Of a stretch of 39,449 bases of DNA, positions 25,865 through 35,800 are shown piece after piece; the stretch's first letter is position 1; each line of letters opens with the position of its first letter. The stretch comes from Eubacteriales bacterium (GTDB lineage: Bacteria > Bacillota_A > Clostridia > Lachnospirales > Lachnospiraceae), in contig JAUNJL010000017.1 of the NCBI GenBank assembly GCA_030533315.1, positions 1 through 39,449 of the forward strand, written 5' to 3'. Both the position numbers and the translations under genes were made by a program. A model generated the notes under the pieces. The model made no database searches, was not told where the DNA came from, and worked only from the letters and a program-made list of their open reading frames with translations.

Positions 25865-27333
25865 GCACCCGTCCCTCCTTCCTTTGGCGTCCCAAAACTG
25901 CCCCTCACCCTCTCATAGGCATGGGCCGCCCTCAGGATCTTTTTTTCCATGAAGCAGTCCCCGATCATCTGGATGCCGATGGGAAGCCCCTGGCTGTCCA
26001 TGCCGCAGGGAACGGTGATCCCGGGAAGGCCGCACAGGTTCACGGCGACGGTGTACACGTCACCTAAATACATGGCCAGGGGATCCTTCAGGCTCTCCCC
26101 CAGCCTGGGGGCCGTGTAGGGGGCCGCCGGTGCAAGGAGCACGTCATACCGGCCAAAGGCCTGGTCGAACTCTCTCTTGATCAGAGCCTTCGTCTTCAGG
26201 GCCTTCAGATAATAGGCGTCATAGTAGCCGGAGCTCAGCACGAAGGAGCCCAGCATGATGCGGCGCTTTACCTCCTGCCCTAAGCCCTCGGTCCTGGTGC
26301 GCTTGTACATATCATGGAGCCCCTGATAGTCCGAGGCCCGAAAGCCATATTTCACCCCGTCAAAGCGCTCCAGGTTGGAGCTGGCCTCCGCACTGGCGAT
26401 GATATAGTAGGCCGGGATCATATACTCCATGGTCTTCACGGAAAAATACTCCACCTGGGCTCCCATGTCCGTCAGAGTGCGGATCACCTCACAAAAGGCC
26501 TCCTTCACCTCCGGGGAAAGCCCCTGGGAGAGGTACTCCTGGGGAACCCCGAAGCGCATCCCCCGGACATCCCCTGTCAAGGCCTGAGTAAAGGACAGAT
26601 CCTTTCTGTCCAGGGAGGTGCCATCCTTGGGGTCGTGCCCGGCAATCACCTCCAAAAGGGCCGCACAGTCCGCCGTATCCTTTCCCACTGGTCCGATCTG
26701 ATCCAGAGAGGAGGCGTAGGCCACCAGCCCATAGCGGGACACGGTGCCGTAGGTGGGCTTGATGCCTGTCACGCCGCAGAAGGAGCTGGGCTGGCGGATG
26801 GAGCCGCCGGTATCGGAGCCCAGGGCCAGGTATGTCTCTTGGGCGGCCACGGCGGCGCAGGAGCCGCCGGAGGAGCCGCCCGGAACGTGATCGTAATCCC
26901 AAGGATTCCTAGTGACCCCGAAGGCCGAGGTCTCGGTGGTGCTTCCCATGGCAAACTCGTCCATGTTGGTCTTTCCGATGATGATCATGCCCGCCCTCTC
27001 CAGACGGTCGATCACCTCCCCATTGTACGGAGGCACAAAATTCTCCAGGATCCTGGAGGCGCAGGTGGTCCTTTTGCCCCGGATGCAGATGTTGTCCTTC
27101 ACGGCCACGGGAACGCCGGCCAGGGGGCCTGTGTAGATCCCCTGCTCCATCCCCCTTTCCACCTCCTGAGCTCTCGCAAGGGCCTCCTCTTTATAGATAT
27201 CCAGATACGAATGCACCTGGCCCTCTTTCTTTTCGATCTCCTCAAACACACATTCCACGCCGTCCAGGACACGGAGCTGGCGCTGTCTGAGCTTTTCTCC
27301 CAATTCCAGGGCTGTTAATGTTCTCAAATCCAT
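25861..27333 (-). CDS. gatA: Asp-tRNA(Asn)/Glu-tRNA(Gln) amidotransferase subunit A
   Basis: A 490-residue amidase-family glutaminase that releases ammonia from glutamine for GatB. The Ser-cisSer-Lys triad is K79 (VAVKDN), S154 (PGGSSGGS) and S178 (TGGSIRQPSSF), at the same numbers as in well-studied GatA proteins. It starts 10 bases after gatC and overlaps gatB. Confidence 0.97.
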   Translation of the reverse strand: MDLRTLTALELGEKLRQRQLRVLDGVECVFEEIEKKEGQVHSYLDIYKEEALARAQEVERGMEQGIYTGPLAGVPVAVKDNICIRGKRTTCASRILENFVPPYNGEVIDRLERAGMIIIGKTNMDEFAMGSTTETSAFGVTRNPWDYDHVPGGSSGGSCAAVAAQETYLALGSDTGGSIRQPSSFCGVTGIKPTYGTVSRYGLVAYASSLDQIGPVGKDTADCAALLEVIAGHDPKDGTSLDRKDLSFTQALTGDVRGMRFGVPQEYLSQGLSPEVKEAFCEVIRTLTDMGAQVEYFSVKTMEYMIPAYYIIASAEASSNLERFDGVKYGFRASDYQGLHDMYKRTRTEGLGQEVKRRIMLGSFVLSSGYYDAYYLKALKTKALIKREFDQAFGRYDVLLAPAAPYTAPRLGESLKDPLAMYLGDVYTVAVNLCGLPGITVPCGMDSQGLPIGIQMIGDCFMEKKILRAAHAYERVRGSFGTPKEGGTGA

Positions 27334-27343
27334 GGTCCGTCTC

Positions 27344-27637
27344 CTATCCTATGGTCTTCGGCACCTGATACTGGCCCTCCTTGGCCCTCGGCGCATTCTT
27401 CAGCATGGCCTGGCTGTTGTCCCCGTTGGTCACCACGTCCTCCCGAAAAACATTGTGGTCTCCAAAGATATGGGACATGGCCTCCACCTGGCTGGTGTCC
27501 AGCTCATCCAGCTTATCCACGTAATCCAGCATCTCCTGCATGTCCCTTTTTGCCTTCTCCTTCTCCTCTTCCGTAAGGGAAAGCTTCGCCAGGATGCAGA
27601 CATTTTCCATGGTCTCATCATCGATCTGCTTTGCCAT
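27344..27637 (-). CDS. gatC: Asp-tRNA(Asn)/Glu-tRNA(Gln) amidotransferase subunit C
   Basis: A 97-residue protein that wraps around GatA and stabilises the GatCAB complex. The N-terminal helices (AKLSLTEEEKEKAKRDMQEMLDYVDKL split at about residue 40) and the extended tail with FREDVVTNGDNSQAMLKNAP are typical. It is the first of the tightly packed gatC-gatA-gatB genes, 87 bases after aspS. Confidence 0.94.
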   Translation of the reverse strand: MAKQIDDETMENVCILAKLSLTEEEKEKAKRDMQEMLDYVDKLDELDTSQVEAMSHIFGDHNVFREDVVTNGDNSQAMLKNAPRAKEGQYQVPKTIG

Positions 27638-27724
27638 AATTCCTCACTTTCCGCAACAGTCCAGCCCGCTGTACCGTTGCCACTTGCGGCCCTCCGGTCC
27701 GGGTGCGGCCTTCAACGGCCCTCC

Positions 27725-29056
27725 CTACGGCTCCAGGCGGTTCAGATCCCTGGGGAAAAGGCAGGCCTCCCGCACGTTCTCCTCCCCCAGAAGCTGCATG
27801 GTCAGGCGCTCCAGCCCGATCCCCAGCCCTCCGTGGGGCGGCATACCGTGCTTGAAGGTGTCCAGGTACTGCTCCATCCCCTCCTGCTCCATCCCTCTGT
27901 CCTGGAGCTTTTTCACCAGCTGGCCGTAATCGTGGATACGCTGGCCTCCCGTGGTGATCTCCAGACCGTGGAACAAAAGATCGAAGCTCAGGGTAAAGCG
28001 GGGATCCGCCGGGTCGTCCATGGCGTAGAAGGGGCGCTTCTTGGAGGGGTAATGTGTGACGAACACGAAATCCGCACCGTACTCCTCCTTGAAATACCGG
28101 CCGATCAGGGCCTCCTCCTCCGGCTCCAGGTCGAAGGGATTGCGGATCCTGCGGTCATACTTCTCGGCCACCAGCTCCTTTGCCCGGTCAAAACGGACTG
28201 CGGGGATCCGGGAGGCGTCTGGGAGAGACAGCTTCAGGATCTCCAGCTCCTTCCCATAATCCTTCCTCAAAAGCTTTAGGGCGTACTGTAAAAAGCCGGT
28301 CTCCATAGCCATGATCTCCTCAAACCCGTCGATGTAGCCCATCTCAAAATCCAGGCTGGTATACTCGTTCAGATGCCTTTTGGTGTTGTGCTTCTCTGCG
28401 CGAAAAACAGGACCCGTCTCGAACACCCGGTCAAAAACCCCCACCATCATCTGCTTATAGAACTGGGGGCTCTGAGCCAGGACCGCCGGCTTGTGGAAGT
28501 AGCTCAGCTTAAACAGGTTCGCCCCTCCCTCGGCCCCTCTGGCACCCAGCTTGGGCGTGTGGATCTCCGTGAAGCCCTTCTGGTAAAGATAGTCCCGGAA
28601 GGCTCTCACCAGGCCCTCCTGGAGCTTGAATTTTGAGCGCTCCTGGATGTTGCGGAGGGCAAGGGAACGGTAATTCAGCTTTGCCTCCAAAGAGGTGTCC
28701 AGCTTCCATTTGTCGATGGCCAGAGGAAGGGGCGCCGCCGGCGCGGAAAGGACAAAAAGCTCCCGGACGCACAGCTCCCTTCCATGAGGAGCCCTCTCCT
28801 CCCTGCGCACAAGGCCCTTGACCCTGACCGTCATTCCCTCCCTCAATCCATGGATGGAGACATCCGACCGCTGGTTTTCGATCACTGCCTGGAACAGGCC
28901 TTCCCTCCTCCGCAGGATCACAAACGCCACGTCACCCATGTTTCGGATGCTGTGTACCGCACCTTCCAGGACTGCTTCCTGATCCAGGAGCCGATCCTTC
29001 ATCAGCTCTTCCCAGGCGCACGCCTCCTTCTCCCATGTTCCATCCAGAAACTCCAT
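27725..29056 (-). CDS. aspS: Aspartyl-tRNA synthetase, archaeal/eukaryal type (probably non-discriminating)
   Basis: A 443-residue class IIb synthetase of the short archaeal type, without the GAD insertion found in the usual 590-residue bacterial enzyme. Residues to about 105 are the OB-fold anticodon domain. Motif 2 is FRAEKHNTKRHLNEY and motif 3 is GLGIGLERLTMQL; LAQSPQFYKQM and EGGANLF are family marks. The start at MEFLDGTWEK has GGAGG 8 bases upstream; an ATG 15 bases earlier lacks one. Placed directly before gatCAB, it most likely charges both tRNA-Asp and tRNA-Asn with aspartate, with GatCAB amidating the latter to Asn-tRNA. Confidence 0.92.
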   Translation of the reverse strand: MEFLDGTWEKEACAWEELMKDRLLDQEAVLEGAVHSIRNMGDVAFVILRRREGLFQAVIENQRSDVSIHGLREGMTVRVKGLVRREERAPHGRELCVRELFVLSAPAAPLPLAIDKWKLDTSLEAKLNYRSLALRNIQERSKFKLQEGLVRAFRDYLYQKGFTEIHTPKLGARGAEGGANLFKLSYFHKPAVLAQSPQFYKQMMVGVFDRVFETGPVFRAEKHNTKRHLNEYTSLDFEMGYIDGFEEIMAMETGFLQYALKLLRKDYGKELEILKLSLPDASRIPAVRFDRAKELVAEKYDRRIRNPFDLEPEEEALIGRYFKEEYGADFVFVTHYPSKKRPFYAMDDPADPRFTLSFDLLFHGLEITTGGQRIHDYGQLVKKLQDRGMEQEGMEQYLDTFKHGMPPHGGLGIGLERLTMQLLGEENVREACLFPRDLNRLEP

Positions 29057-29126
29057 TTCCTCATCCTCCATTTCCTGTCTTTTCTAAAACACGCTCCGGC
29101 AAAAAACCATCCTGCGCCAGGCGTTC

Positions 29127-29681
29127 TCAAACCTCGTCATACAAAAGCATCAGCACCATCTGGGCCGTCTCCACCATGTTGGTACCGGAGTCCATGCTGC
29201 ACTTCTGTATGTACCGGTAGGCCTCCTCCTCCTTCAGATTGTTCCGCTCCATCAGCAGCAGCTTTGCGTTGGATATATAGTTCTGCTCCCTTTCCGAGCG
29301 GACCTTCGGCTTTCTTTTCTCTTTTTTCCACCGCCGCTCCACCTGGGAGAGCATCGTCTCTACCTTGCTGACCAGGACGCTCACCTTCATGGGCATCTCC
29401 ACCGACAAAAGGGAGGCGGGCGCCTCGCTGATCACCCTGGGGGAGGCGAGGAGGAGCAGCTGAAAATGAGGAGGCAGGTATTCCATCATGTCCCGGTAAT
29501 ACATATCGGACAGCTTGTACCCACAGATCAGTATGCCCCCATCCAGCTCTGTCATACTGGCCAGTGCACTGGAACCCGTGCTGCAGACCGAGGCCACGGA
29601 AAAGCCGCAGCGCATGAGGATCATACGGATCTTCTTTGCATCTTCAATTTTCGGTAATGCGATCACGATACTGCAGTTCAT
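29127..29681 (-). CDS. ANTAR domain RNA-binding regulator with degenerate receiver domain
   Basis: A 184-residue protein. Residues 1 to about 115 resemble a response-regulator receiver, but the phospho-acceptor aspartate is absent: strand 3 reads GGILICGYKL. The acidic pair near the N-terminus is also missing, so it is probably not controlled by phosphorylation. Residues about 125-182 are an ANTAR helix bundle (SNAKLLLMERNNLKEEEAYRYIQK, then VETAQMVLMLL). ANTAR proteins bind two-hairpin RNA leaders and prevent termination. It lies 44 bases after glnA; similar glnA-linked ANTAR regulators are known in clostridia and control nitrogen genes. Its targets are probably the glnA leader and perhaps gltBD. 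Confidence 0.88.
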   Translation of the reverse strand: MNCSIVIALPKIEDAKKIRMILMRCGFSVASVCSTGSSALASMTELDGGILICGYKLSDMYYRDMMEYLPPHFQLLLLASPRVISEAPASLLSVEMPMKVSVLVSKVETMLSQVERRWKKEKRKPKVRSEREQNYISNAKLLLMERNNLKEEEAYRYIQKCSMDSGTNMVETAQMVLMLLYDEV

Positions 29682-29725
29682 GTCGATGCCACTCTCTTTC
29701 GCCCCTTTGCGTCTCTATCTCATAC

Positions 29726-31048
29726 TCAGATGCGGTACAGGTACTCTTCCACTTCCCAATCCGTCACCTGACTGGTATATTTTTTCCATTCCTGTTTTTT
29801 GACCCTTGCGTACTCCCTACAGAAGCTTTCCCCTAAAACCTCCTTGATCCACGAACTTTCCTCAAACGCAGCAATGGCCTCCTTCAGATCACCCGGCAGG
29901 ATCTCCGCCTGCTCCTGGGAGAGATCCTCCTCCCCCAAAGAACACTGGGAAGACCTTGCGGGACAGATCTGATTCTTGATCCCGTCCAAGCCTGCCTCCA
30001 GGCACACCGCAAACACCAGATAAGGGTTCGCGGCCGCATCCGGGCTTCTCAGCTCGATACCGGTGCGCATCCCCTTCCCGGCGGGGATCTTCACCAGGGA
30101 GTTTTGGTTGTTGGTGGTCCAGGTCAGCTCCGTGGGAGCCTCGTACCCGGGAACCAGACGCTTGTAGGAGTTTACCAGAGGATTGGTGATCAGAGCCATC
30201 TCCCGGCTGTGGGCCAGCAGTCCTCCCACAAAATAATAGGCCTCCTGGCTCAGCTGGGAGGGATCCTCAGGATCCGCAAAAATATTCTGTCCCTTCCTGA
30301 AGAGGGAAAAGCGGACGTGCATACCGGAGCCGTTGACCTGGGCCCGGGGCTTTGGCATGAAGGTGGCGTGAAGGCCGTGCCTCTTGGCAATGGTTCTCAC
30401 CGTCATCTTAAAGGTCATGATGCAGTCCGCCATGCGGAAGGCCTCGTCATGCTTAAAATCAATCTCATGCTGGGCCGGCGCCGTCTCATGGTGGGAGGAC
30501 TTCACCTGAAGCCCCATGTCCTCCAAATTCAGGACCATGTCCCTCCTGGCATTTTCTCCCAGATCCACCGGCCCTATGTCCAGATAACCGGCCTTTTCAT
30601 GGGTCAGGGTGGTGGGCATTCCATTGTCGTCGGTGTGGAACAGGAAGAACTCACATTCGGGATCGATGAAGCAGGTGTAGCCCTCCTCCTTCGCCTTCCT
30701 GGTCACCCGCTTCAAAATGCCCCGGGAGCTGTTCTCGTGGGGTGTCCCGTCAGGCCGATAGATGTCACAGAGCAGCCTTGCCACCTTGCCCTGCTGGGGG
30801 CGCCACGGAAGGACGGTAAAGGTATCAAGATCCGGGTGAAGATACATATCCGGCTCCTGCTCTCCCGCAATACCGGCAATAAAAGAACCGTCCACAAGAT
30901 ACTGGTCATCCAGGGCCCTGGGAAGCTCCCTGGCCGTGATGGCAATATTTTTCAGGATACCGAACATATCGGTGAACTGTAGGCGGATGAACTCCACATC
31001 CTCGTCCTCCGCCATCTGCAATACTTCGTCTCTGGTATAATTCCCCAT
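29726..31048 (-). CDS. glnA: Glutamine synthetase, type I
   Basis: A 440-residue GSI-alpha type enzyme that makes glutamine from glutamate, ammonia and ATP. Seen: FTDMFG near residue 28, metal and glutamate-site stretches (DPECEFFLF, SSHHETAPAQHEIDF, NGSGMHVRFSL), and ELRSPDAAANPYL. The short alpha form usually lacks the adenylylation tyrosine and is controlled by feedback and transcription. The start MGNYTRDEVLQM at 31048 has GGAGAGG upstream; the longer frame crosses the leader hairpin. It has its own strong promoter and a leader of about 210 nt. Confidence 0.95.
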   Translation of the reverse strand: MGNYTRDEVLQMAEDEDVEFIRLQFTDMFGILKNIAITARELPRALDDQYLVDGSFIAGIAGEQEPDMYLHPDLDTFTVLPWRPQQGKVARLLCDIYRPDGTPHENSSRGILKRVTRKAKEEGYTCFIDPECEFFLFHTDDNGMPTTLTHEKAGYLDIGPVDLGENARRDMVLNLEDMGLQVKSSHHETAPAQHEIDFKHDEAFRMADCIMTFKMTVRTIAKRHGLHATFMPKPRAQVNGSGMHVRFSLFRKGQNIFADPEDPSQLSQEAYYFVGGLLAHSREMALITNPLVNSYKRLVPGYEAPTELTWTTNNQNSLVKIPAGKGMRTGIELRSPDAAANPYLVFAVCLEAGLDGIKNQICPARSSQCSLGEEDLSQEQAEILPGDLKEAIAAFEESSWIKEVLGESFCREYARVKKQEWKKYTSQVTDWEVEEYLYRI

Positions 31049-31260
31049 TGTATTCCTCTCCTTGTCTGTCTCGGCCCGCACCCGGCGGGGTGCGGCTGCC
31101 CACATGCGCTGTCTGGCCTCCTGTCAGTGGGGAACACCCATTTCTCCACTTCAGCACCTCTTTTCGGTCAGCGGGCAAGTGCGCAGACCTGTCTGAACTT
31201 TTACAAAAAAAAGCGCACCCCTGACAGGAAACCCCTACCAAAAGAACGCCCTTGCTCATG
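31049..31260 (-). promoter_or_regulatory. Leader of glnA, possible ANTAR target
   Basis: The transcript starts with GAGC-AAGGGC-GTTC (31244-31257), a short stem with a six-base loop having A at position 1 and G at position 4, the loop form ANTAR proteins recognise. A T8 run (31205-31212) follows, then GTGCGC/GCGCAC and a strong stem CCGCACC/GGTGCGG near glnA. A matching second hexaloop stem next to the first is not convincing. Confidence 0.35.
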
Positions 31261-31265
31261 GGGGT

Positions 31266-31294
31266 ATTATAGCAATGGACTATACCTTTGTCAA
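31266..31294 (-). promoter_or_regulatory. Promoter of glnA
   Basis: TTGACA (31289-31294) and TATAAT (31266-31271) on the minus strand are 17 bases apart, with TGC before the -10. A full-consensus sigma-A promoter. Confidence 0.92.
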
Positions 31295-31311
31295 CTATTT
31301 TTTCCCCCGGG

Positions 31312-31358
31312 AAAAACAGGGCGGCCTCCCCGAAAAACCCGGGAAAACCGCCCTTTTT
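31312..31358. terminator. Terminator after gltD
   Basis: AAAAAGGGCGG pairs with CCGCCCTGTTTTT, with an inner CCCG/CGGG helix. It lies between the gltD stop and the glnA promoter, so glnA is transcribed independently. Confidence 0.9.
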
Positions 31359-31379
31359 GCCCATCTAAAAGCCGGGACC

Positions 31380-32870
31380 TCAACCCTGCATGTTCGTATA
31401 TCCCATAAGGGACTCGTCCACCGCCCTTGCGGCCTCCCGCCCCTCATGAATGGCCCACACCACCAGGGACTGTCCTCTGCGCATGTCCCCCGCCGCAAAC
31501 ACGCCGGGAACGGTGGTCTCATAGCCGCCCTCCCTGGTTTGCACGTTGGTACGCCCGTCCACGGCCACCTTGAAGGCGTCCGTCACATACCTCTGACTCC
31601 CCAGAAATCCTGCCGCGATCAGCACCAGGTCCGCCGGAATCACCTTCTCCGTTCCCTCCACGGGAACCATCATCATCCGTCCCGTCTTCTCGTCCCTCTG
31701 GCTTTTCAGCCCCACGGTCTTCGCCTGGCACACGTTCCCCTTCTTATCCGCAAGGAACTCCGTCACCGTGGTCTGATAGATCCGGGGATCCTTCCCGAAG
31801 ACGGCGATGGCCTCCTCCTGGCCGTAGTCCGTCTTTAAGACCCGGGGCCACTGAGGCCAGGGATTGTTCTGTGCCCTCTCCGCCGGAGGCTTCGGCATCA
31901 TCTCCAGCTGGGTCACGGATTTTGCCCCCAGACGGATGGAGGTGCCCACACAGTCATTGCCCGTGTCGCCGCCGCCGATGACCAGCACGTGCTTTCCCTT
32001 CACCTCCTGGTAGGGCGCCTGCTGAAAATCAGAATCCAGAAGGGACTTGGTCACCTTTTTCAGGAAATCCACCGCAAAGCAGATCCCCTTGGCCTCCCTT
32101 CCAGGAACCTTGATATCCCGGGGCTCAGAGGCTCCGCAGGCGAGAAGAACCCTGTCAAAACTTTTTAGAAGCTCCTCCGCCTTCATGTCCTCCCCCACGT
32201 TCACGCCGGTGACAAAGGTGACGCCTTCCGCCTCCATCAGACCTATCCTCCGGTCGATCACGGATTTTTCCAGCTTCATATTGGGGATCCCATAACGAAG
32301 GAGTCCCCCGATCCGGTCACTTCTCTCAAAGACCGTCACGCTGTGACCTCTCCGGTTCAGCTCCTGGGCTGCCGCCAGGCCGGAGGGGCCGCTGCCCACC
32401 ACGGCGATGGTCTTGCCGGTACGCACCTTGGGCGGCATGGGTTTCACCCAGCCCTCGGCATAGGCAGTCTCGATGATGGCCCTCTCATTTTCCTTGGTGG
32501 CCACCGGCTCCCCGTTGATGTTGCAGGTACATGCGGCCTCACAGAGAGCGGGGCAGACCCGGGAGGTAAACTCTGGAAAGCTGTGGGTCTTGTTCAGACG
32601 AAGAAAGGCCTGCTTCCAGTTTCCGGTATACACCAGGTCGTTTGTCTCCGGCACAAGGTTGTGCAGGGGACAGCCGGAGGCCATTCCCCCCAGCATCACT
32701 CCCGACTGGCAGAAGGGGACGCCGCAGGCCATACAGCGGGCTCCCTGTAATTTCTGTTTTTCTTTATTTAAAGGAATACGGAACTCGTTAAAATTGGCGA
32801 TCCGGACCTTCGGCGGCAGTACCTTTGCCGTCTCCCTCTCATAATCTAAAAATCCTGTTGGTTTTCCCAC
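31380..32870 (-). CDS. gltD: Glutamate synthase (NADPH) small subunit
   Basis: A 496-residue flavoprotein that feeds electrons from NAD(P)H to the large subunit. The N-terminal cysteines for [4Fe-4S] clusters are seen in CMACGVPFC, GCPLHN and RVCPALCEAACTC. FAD is bound by GSGPSGLAAAQEL (near residue 152) and NAD(P)H by GGGDTGNDCVG. The C-terminal GVFAAGDMRRGQSLVVWAI is the second FAD contact. It starts 12 bases after gltB. Confidence 0.95.
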   Translation of the reverse strand: MGKPTGFLDYERETAKVLPPKVRIANFNEFRIPLNKEKQKLQGARCMACGVPFCQSGVMLGGMASGCPLHNLVPETNDLVYTGNWKQAFLRLNKTHSFPEFTSRVCPALCEAACTCNINGEPVATKENERAIIETAYAEGWVKPMPPKVRTGKTIAVVGSGPSGLAAAQELNRRGHSVTVFERSDRIGGLLRYGIPNMKLEKSVIDRRIGLMEAEGVTFVTGVNVGEDMKAEELLKSFDRVLLACGASEPRDIKVPGREAKGICFAVDFLKKVTKSLLDSDFQQAPYQEVKGKHVLVIGGGDTGNDCVGTSIRLGAKSVTQLEMMPKPPAERAQNNPWPQWPRVLKTDYGQEEAIAVFGKDPRIYQTTVTEFLADKKGNVCQAKTVGLKSQRDEKTGRMMMVPVEGTEKVIPADLVLIAAGFLGSQRYVTDAFKVAVDGRTNVQTREGGYETTVPGVFAAGDMRRGQSLVVWAIHEGREAARAVDESLMGYTNMQG

Positions 32871-32882
32871 GGTACTTCCTCC

Positions 32883-35800
32883 TTACTCCTTTGCTCCAAT
32901 GCTCTCATAGAAGGCTTCCATCTGTGCCTGCTCACTGTTCAGTCCCTTTTCCTCCAGCTTTGCGCTCAAGGTGATCATCTTCTTATACTCATCCGGGATC
33001 AGCTTCTTAAAGTGAGGCAGATATCCCTCAAAGTCCGCCAGGACCTTTGCTCCCAGCCTGGAGCCGGTCGCCTGCACATGAGCCTGGATCAGATCCTTCA
33101 ATTCCTTTTTGTCATACTTGTTTTCCACCTTCTCGATTGAGATCATGGCCTTGTTCAGGTTTTTATAAAGAACGTTTTCCACGTCCAGCACGTAGGCGAT
33201 ACCGCCGCTCATACCTGCCGCAAAGTTTTTCCCAGTCTTTCCCAGGACCACCACCCGGCCGCCGGTCATGTACTCGCAGCCGTGCTCGCCCACGCCCTCC
33301 ACGACGGCACATGCGCCGGAATTACGGACGGCAAAGCGCTCCCCGGCCACGCCATTGATGAAGGCGGTCCCGCTGGTGGCGCCGTAAAGTGCCACGTTTC
33401 CAACAATGATATTCTCCTCCGCTGCATAGGCCGCCTTCTCTGGAACGCGGACGACCAGCTTGCCCCCGGAGAGGCCCTTTCCAAAGTAATCGTTGCTGTC
33501 CCCCGTCAGTCTCAGGGTCAGCCCCTTGGGGATGAACGCCCCAAAGCTCTGTCCACCGGCTCCCCTGCAGTCCACCACGATAGTGTCCTCTGGAAGTCCC
33601 TTCTTGTGGCTGCGGGTGATCTCGGCTCCCAAAATGGTGCCGAAGGCCCGGTCGGTGTTCTTCACCTCCACGGAGATCTGGGATCTCTCCCCTGTGCGGA
33701 TGCTCTTCTCACACTTTTTCAGAAGGATCCTTTCATCCAGGGTCTTTTCCAGCTCAAAATTGTATTCCGCAGCCGGGTCAAAGGTCACCTTTTTCTCACC
33801 GCCCAGATAGGGGTTGTTCAAAATGGCGGAAAGATCCACCTTTCCCTTGTGGGGCTCTGCCACGGAAGCGGAGGCCTTCAGAAGGTCGGTGCGGCCCACC
33901 ATCTCCTCCAGGGTGCGTACCCCCAGCTTTGCCATGTACTCTCTCAGCTCCTGTGCGATGAAGCGCATAAAATTCTCCACGTATTCTGGTTTCCCCTTGA
34001 ATCGCCTGCGAAGCTCCGGATTCTGAGTGGCGACGCCCACCGGGCAGGTGTCCAGGTTGCAGACCCGCATCATGACGCAGCCCATGGTCACCAGAGGTGC
34101 GGTGGCAAAGCCGAACTCCTCCGCTCCCAAAAGCGCCGCCACGGCCACGTCCCGGCCGCTCATCAGCTTTCCGTCCGTCTCAATACGCACCCGGTTCCTC
34201 AGTCCGTTCATGAGAAGGGTCTGGTGAGTCTCCGCAAGCCCCAGCTCCCAGGGAAGTCCCGCATTGTGGATGGAGCTTCTGGGGGCGGCTCCCGTACCTC
34301 CGTCATAGCCGGAGATCAGGATTACCTGGGCCCCCGCCTTCGCCACGCCGGCGGCCACGGTGCCCACTCCTGCCTCGGAAACCAGCTTCACGGAAATGTC
34401 CGCATACTTGTTGGCATTCTTCAGATCATAGATCAGCTCCGCCAGATCCTCGATGGAATAAATGTCGTGGTGAGGCGGCGGGGAGATCAGGCTCACGCCC
34501 GGGGTGGAGTGCCGCGTCTTGGCGATCCAGGGATAAACCTTCTTTGCCGGGAGATGTCCTCCCTCGCCAGGCTTCGCCCCCTGGGCCATCTTGATCTGGA
34601 TCTCCCTGGCGGCCACCAGATAACGGCTGGTCACCCCGAAACGCCCGCTGGCCACCTGCTTGATGGCGGAACAGCGGTCGTTGCCGCCTCCTGCGCTGTC
34701 CAAGCGCTCGTCGCTCTCGCCCCCCTCACCTGTATTGGATTTGCCGTGCAGGTGGTTCATGGCGATGGCAAGGGTCTCATGGGCCTCCTGGGAAATGGAG
34801 CCGTAGGACATGGCGCCCGTCTTGAAGCGCTTCACGATCTCCTCCACGCTCTCCACCTCCTCCAGGGGAATGGGGTTCTCCGCATAGCAAAAATCCATCA
34901 GTCCCCGAAGGTTTCCATGATTTTCCTCGTCCACCAGCCTGGTGTACTCCTTGAACATCTCATAGCTGCCCGTCCTTGTGGACTGCTGCAGAAGATGGAT
35001 GGTCCTGGGATTGTATTTGTGCTCCTCACCCTGGCTCCTCATCTTGTGGGCTCCCACGCTGTCCAGCATCAGGTCCGTGGTCAGCCCCAGAGGATCAAAG
35101 GCCTCGGAGTGGAGGCGCTCCACGTTGTCCTCGATATCCTCCAGGGTGATGCCTCCCACCCGGCTCACCGTGCCCGTAAAGTATTTGTCGATCACCTTCT
35201 GGGATACGCCGATGGCCTCAAAGATCTGAGAACCCTGGTAGGACTGGATGGTGGAGATCCCCATCTTGGAGGCGATCTTCACGATCCCGCTGATCACCGC
35301 ATGGTTGTAGTCATCCACCGCCGCATAGTAATCCTTGTCCAGCATATGATTGTCGATCAGCTCCCGGATGGTTTCCTGGGCCAGATAGGGATTGATGGCG
35401 CTGGCGCCGTAGCCCAGAAGGGTGGCAAAATGGTGAACCTCCCTGGGTTCCCCCGATTCCAGGATGATGGCGAGGGAGGTGCTCTTCTTCGTCTTCACCA
35501 GATGCTGGTGGACGGCGGAGACCGCCAAAAGGGAGGGGATGGGCATATGATTCTCATCCACGCCCCGGTCCGAGAGCACCAGGATGTTGGCGCCGTCCCG
35601 ATAGGCCTTGTCCACCTCCACGAAGAGACGGTCGATGGCCCTCTCCAGCTTGGTGCTCTTATAATACAAGGTGGAAACCACGGCCACCTGGAAGCCCTCG
35701 TGCTTCATCCCCTTGATCTTCAGCATGTCGGTGTTGGTAAGGATGGGGTTGTTGATCTTCAGCACCTGGCAATTCTCCGGCCGCTGCTCCAGAAGGTTCC

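Noticed and set aside
29057..29126. Terminator between the ANTAR gene and aspS
   Set aside because: CCTG/CAGG before a T6 run is only a four-pair stem, too weak to call.
31049..31260. A full two-hairpin ANTAR RNA motif in the glnA leader
   Set aside because: Only the first stem has a plausible A1/G4 hexaloop; other candidate loops (ACAGGT, ATGGGT) have very short or mismatched stems and are too far apart, so I do not call the motif itself.
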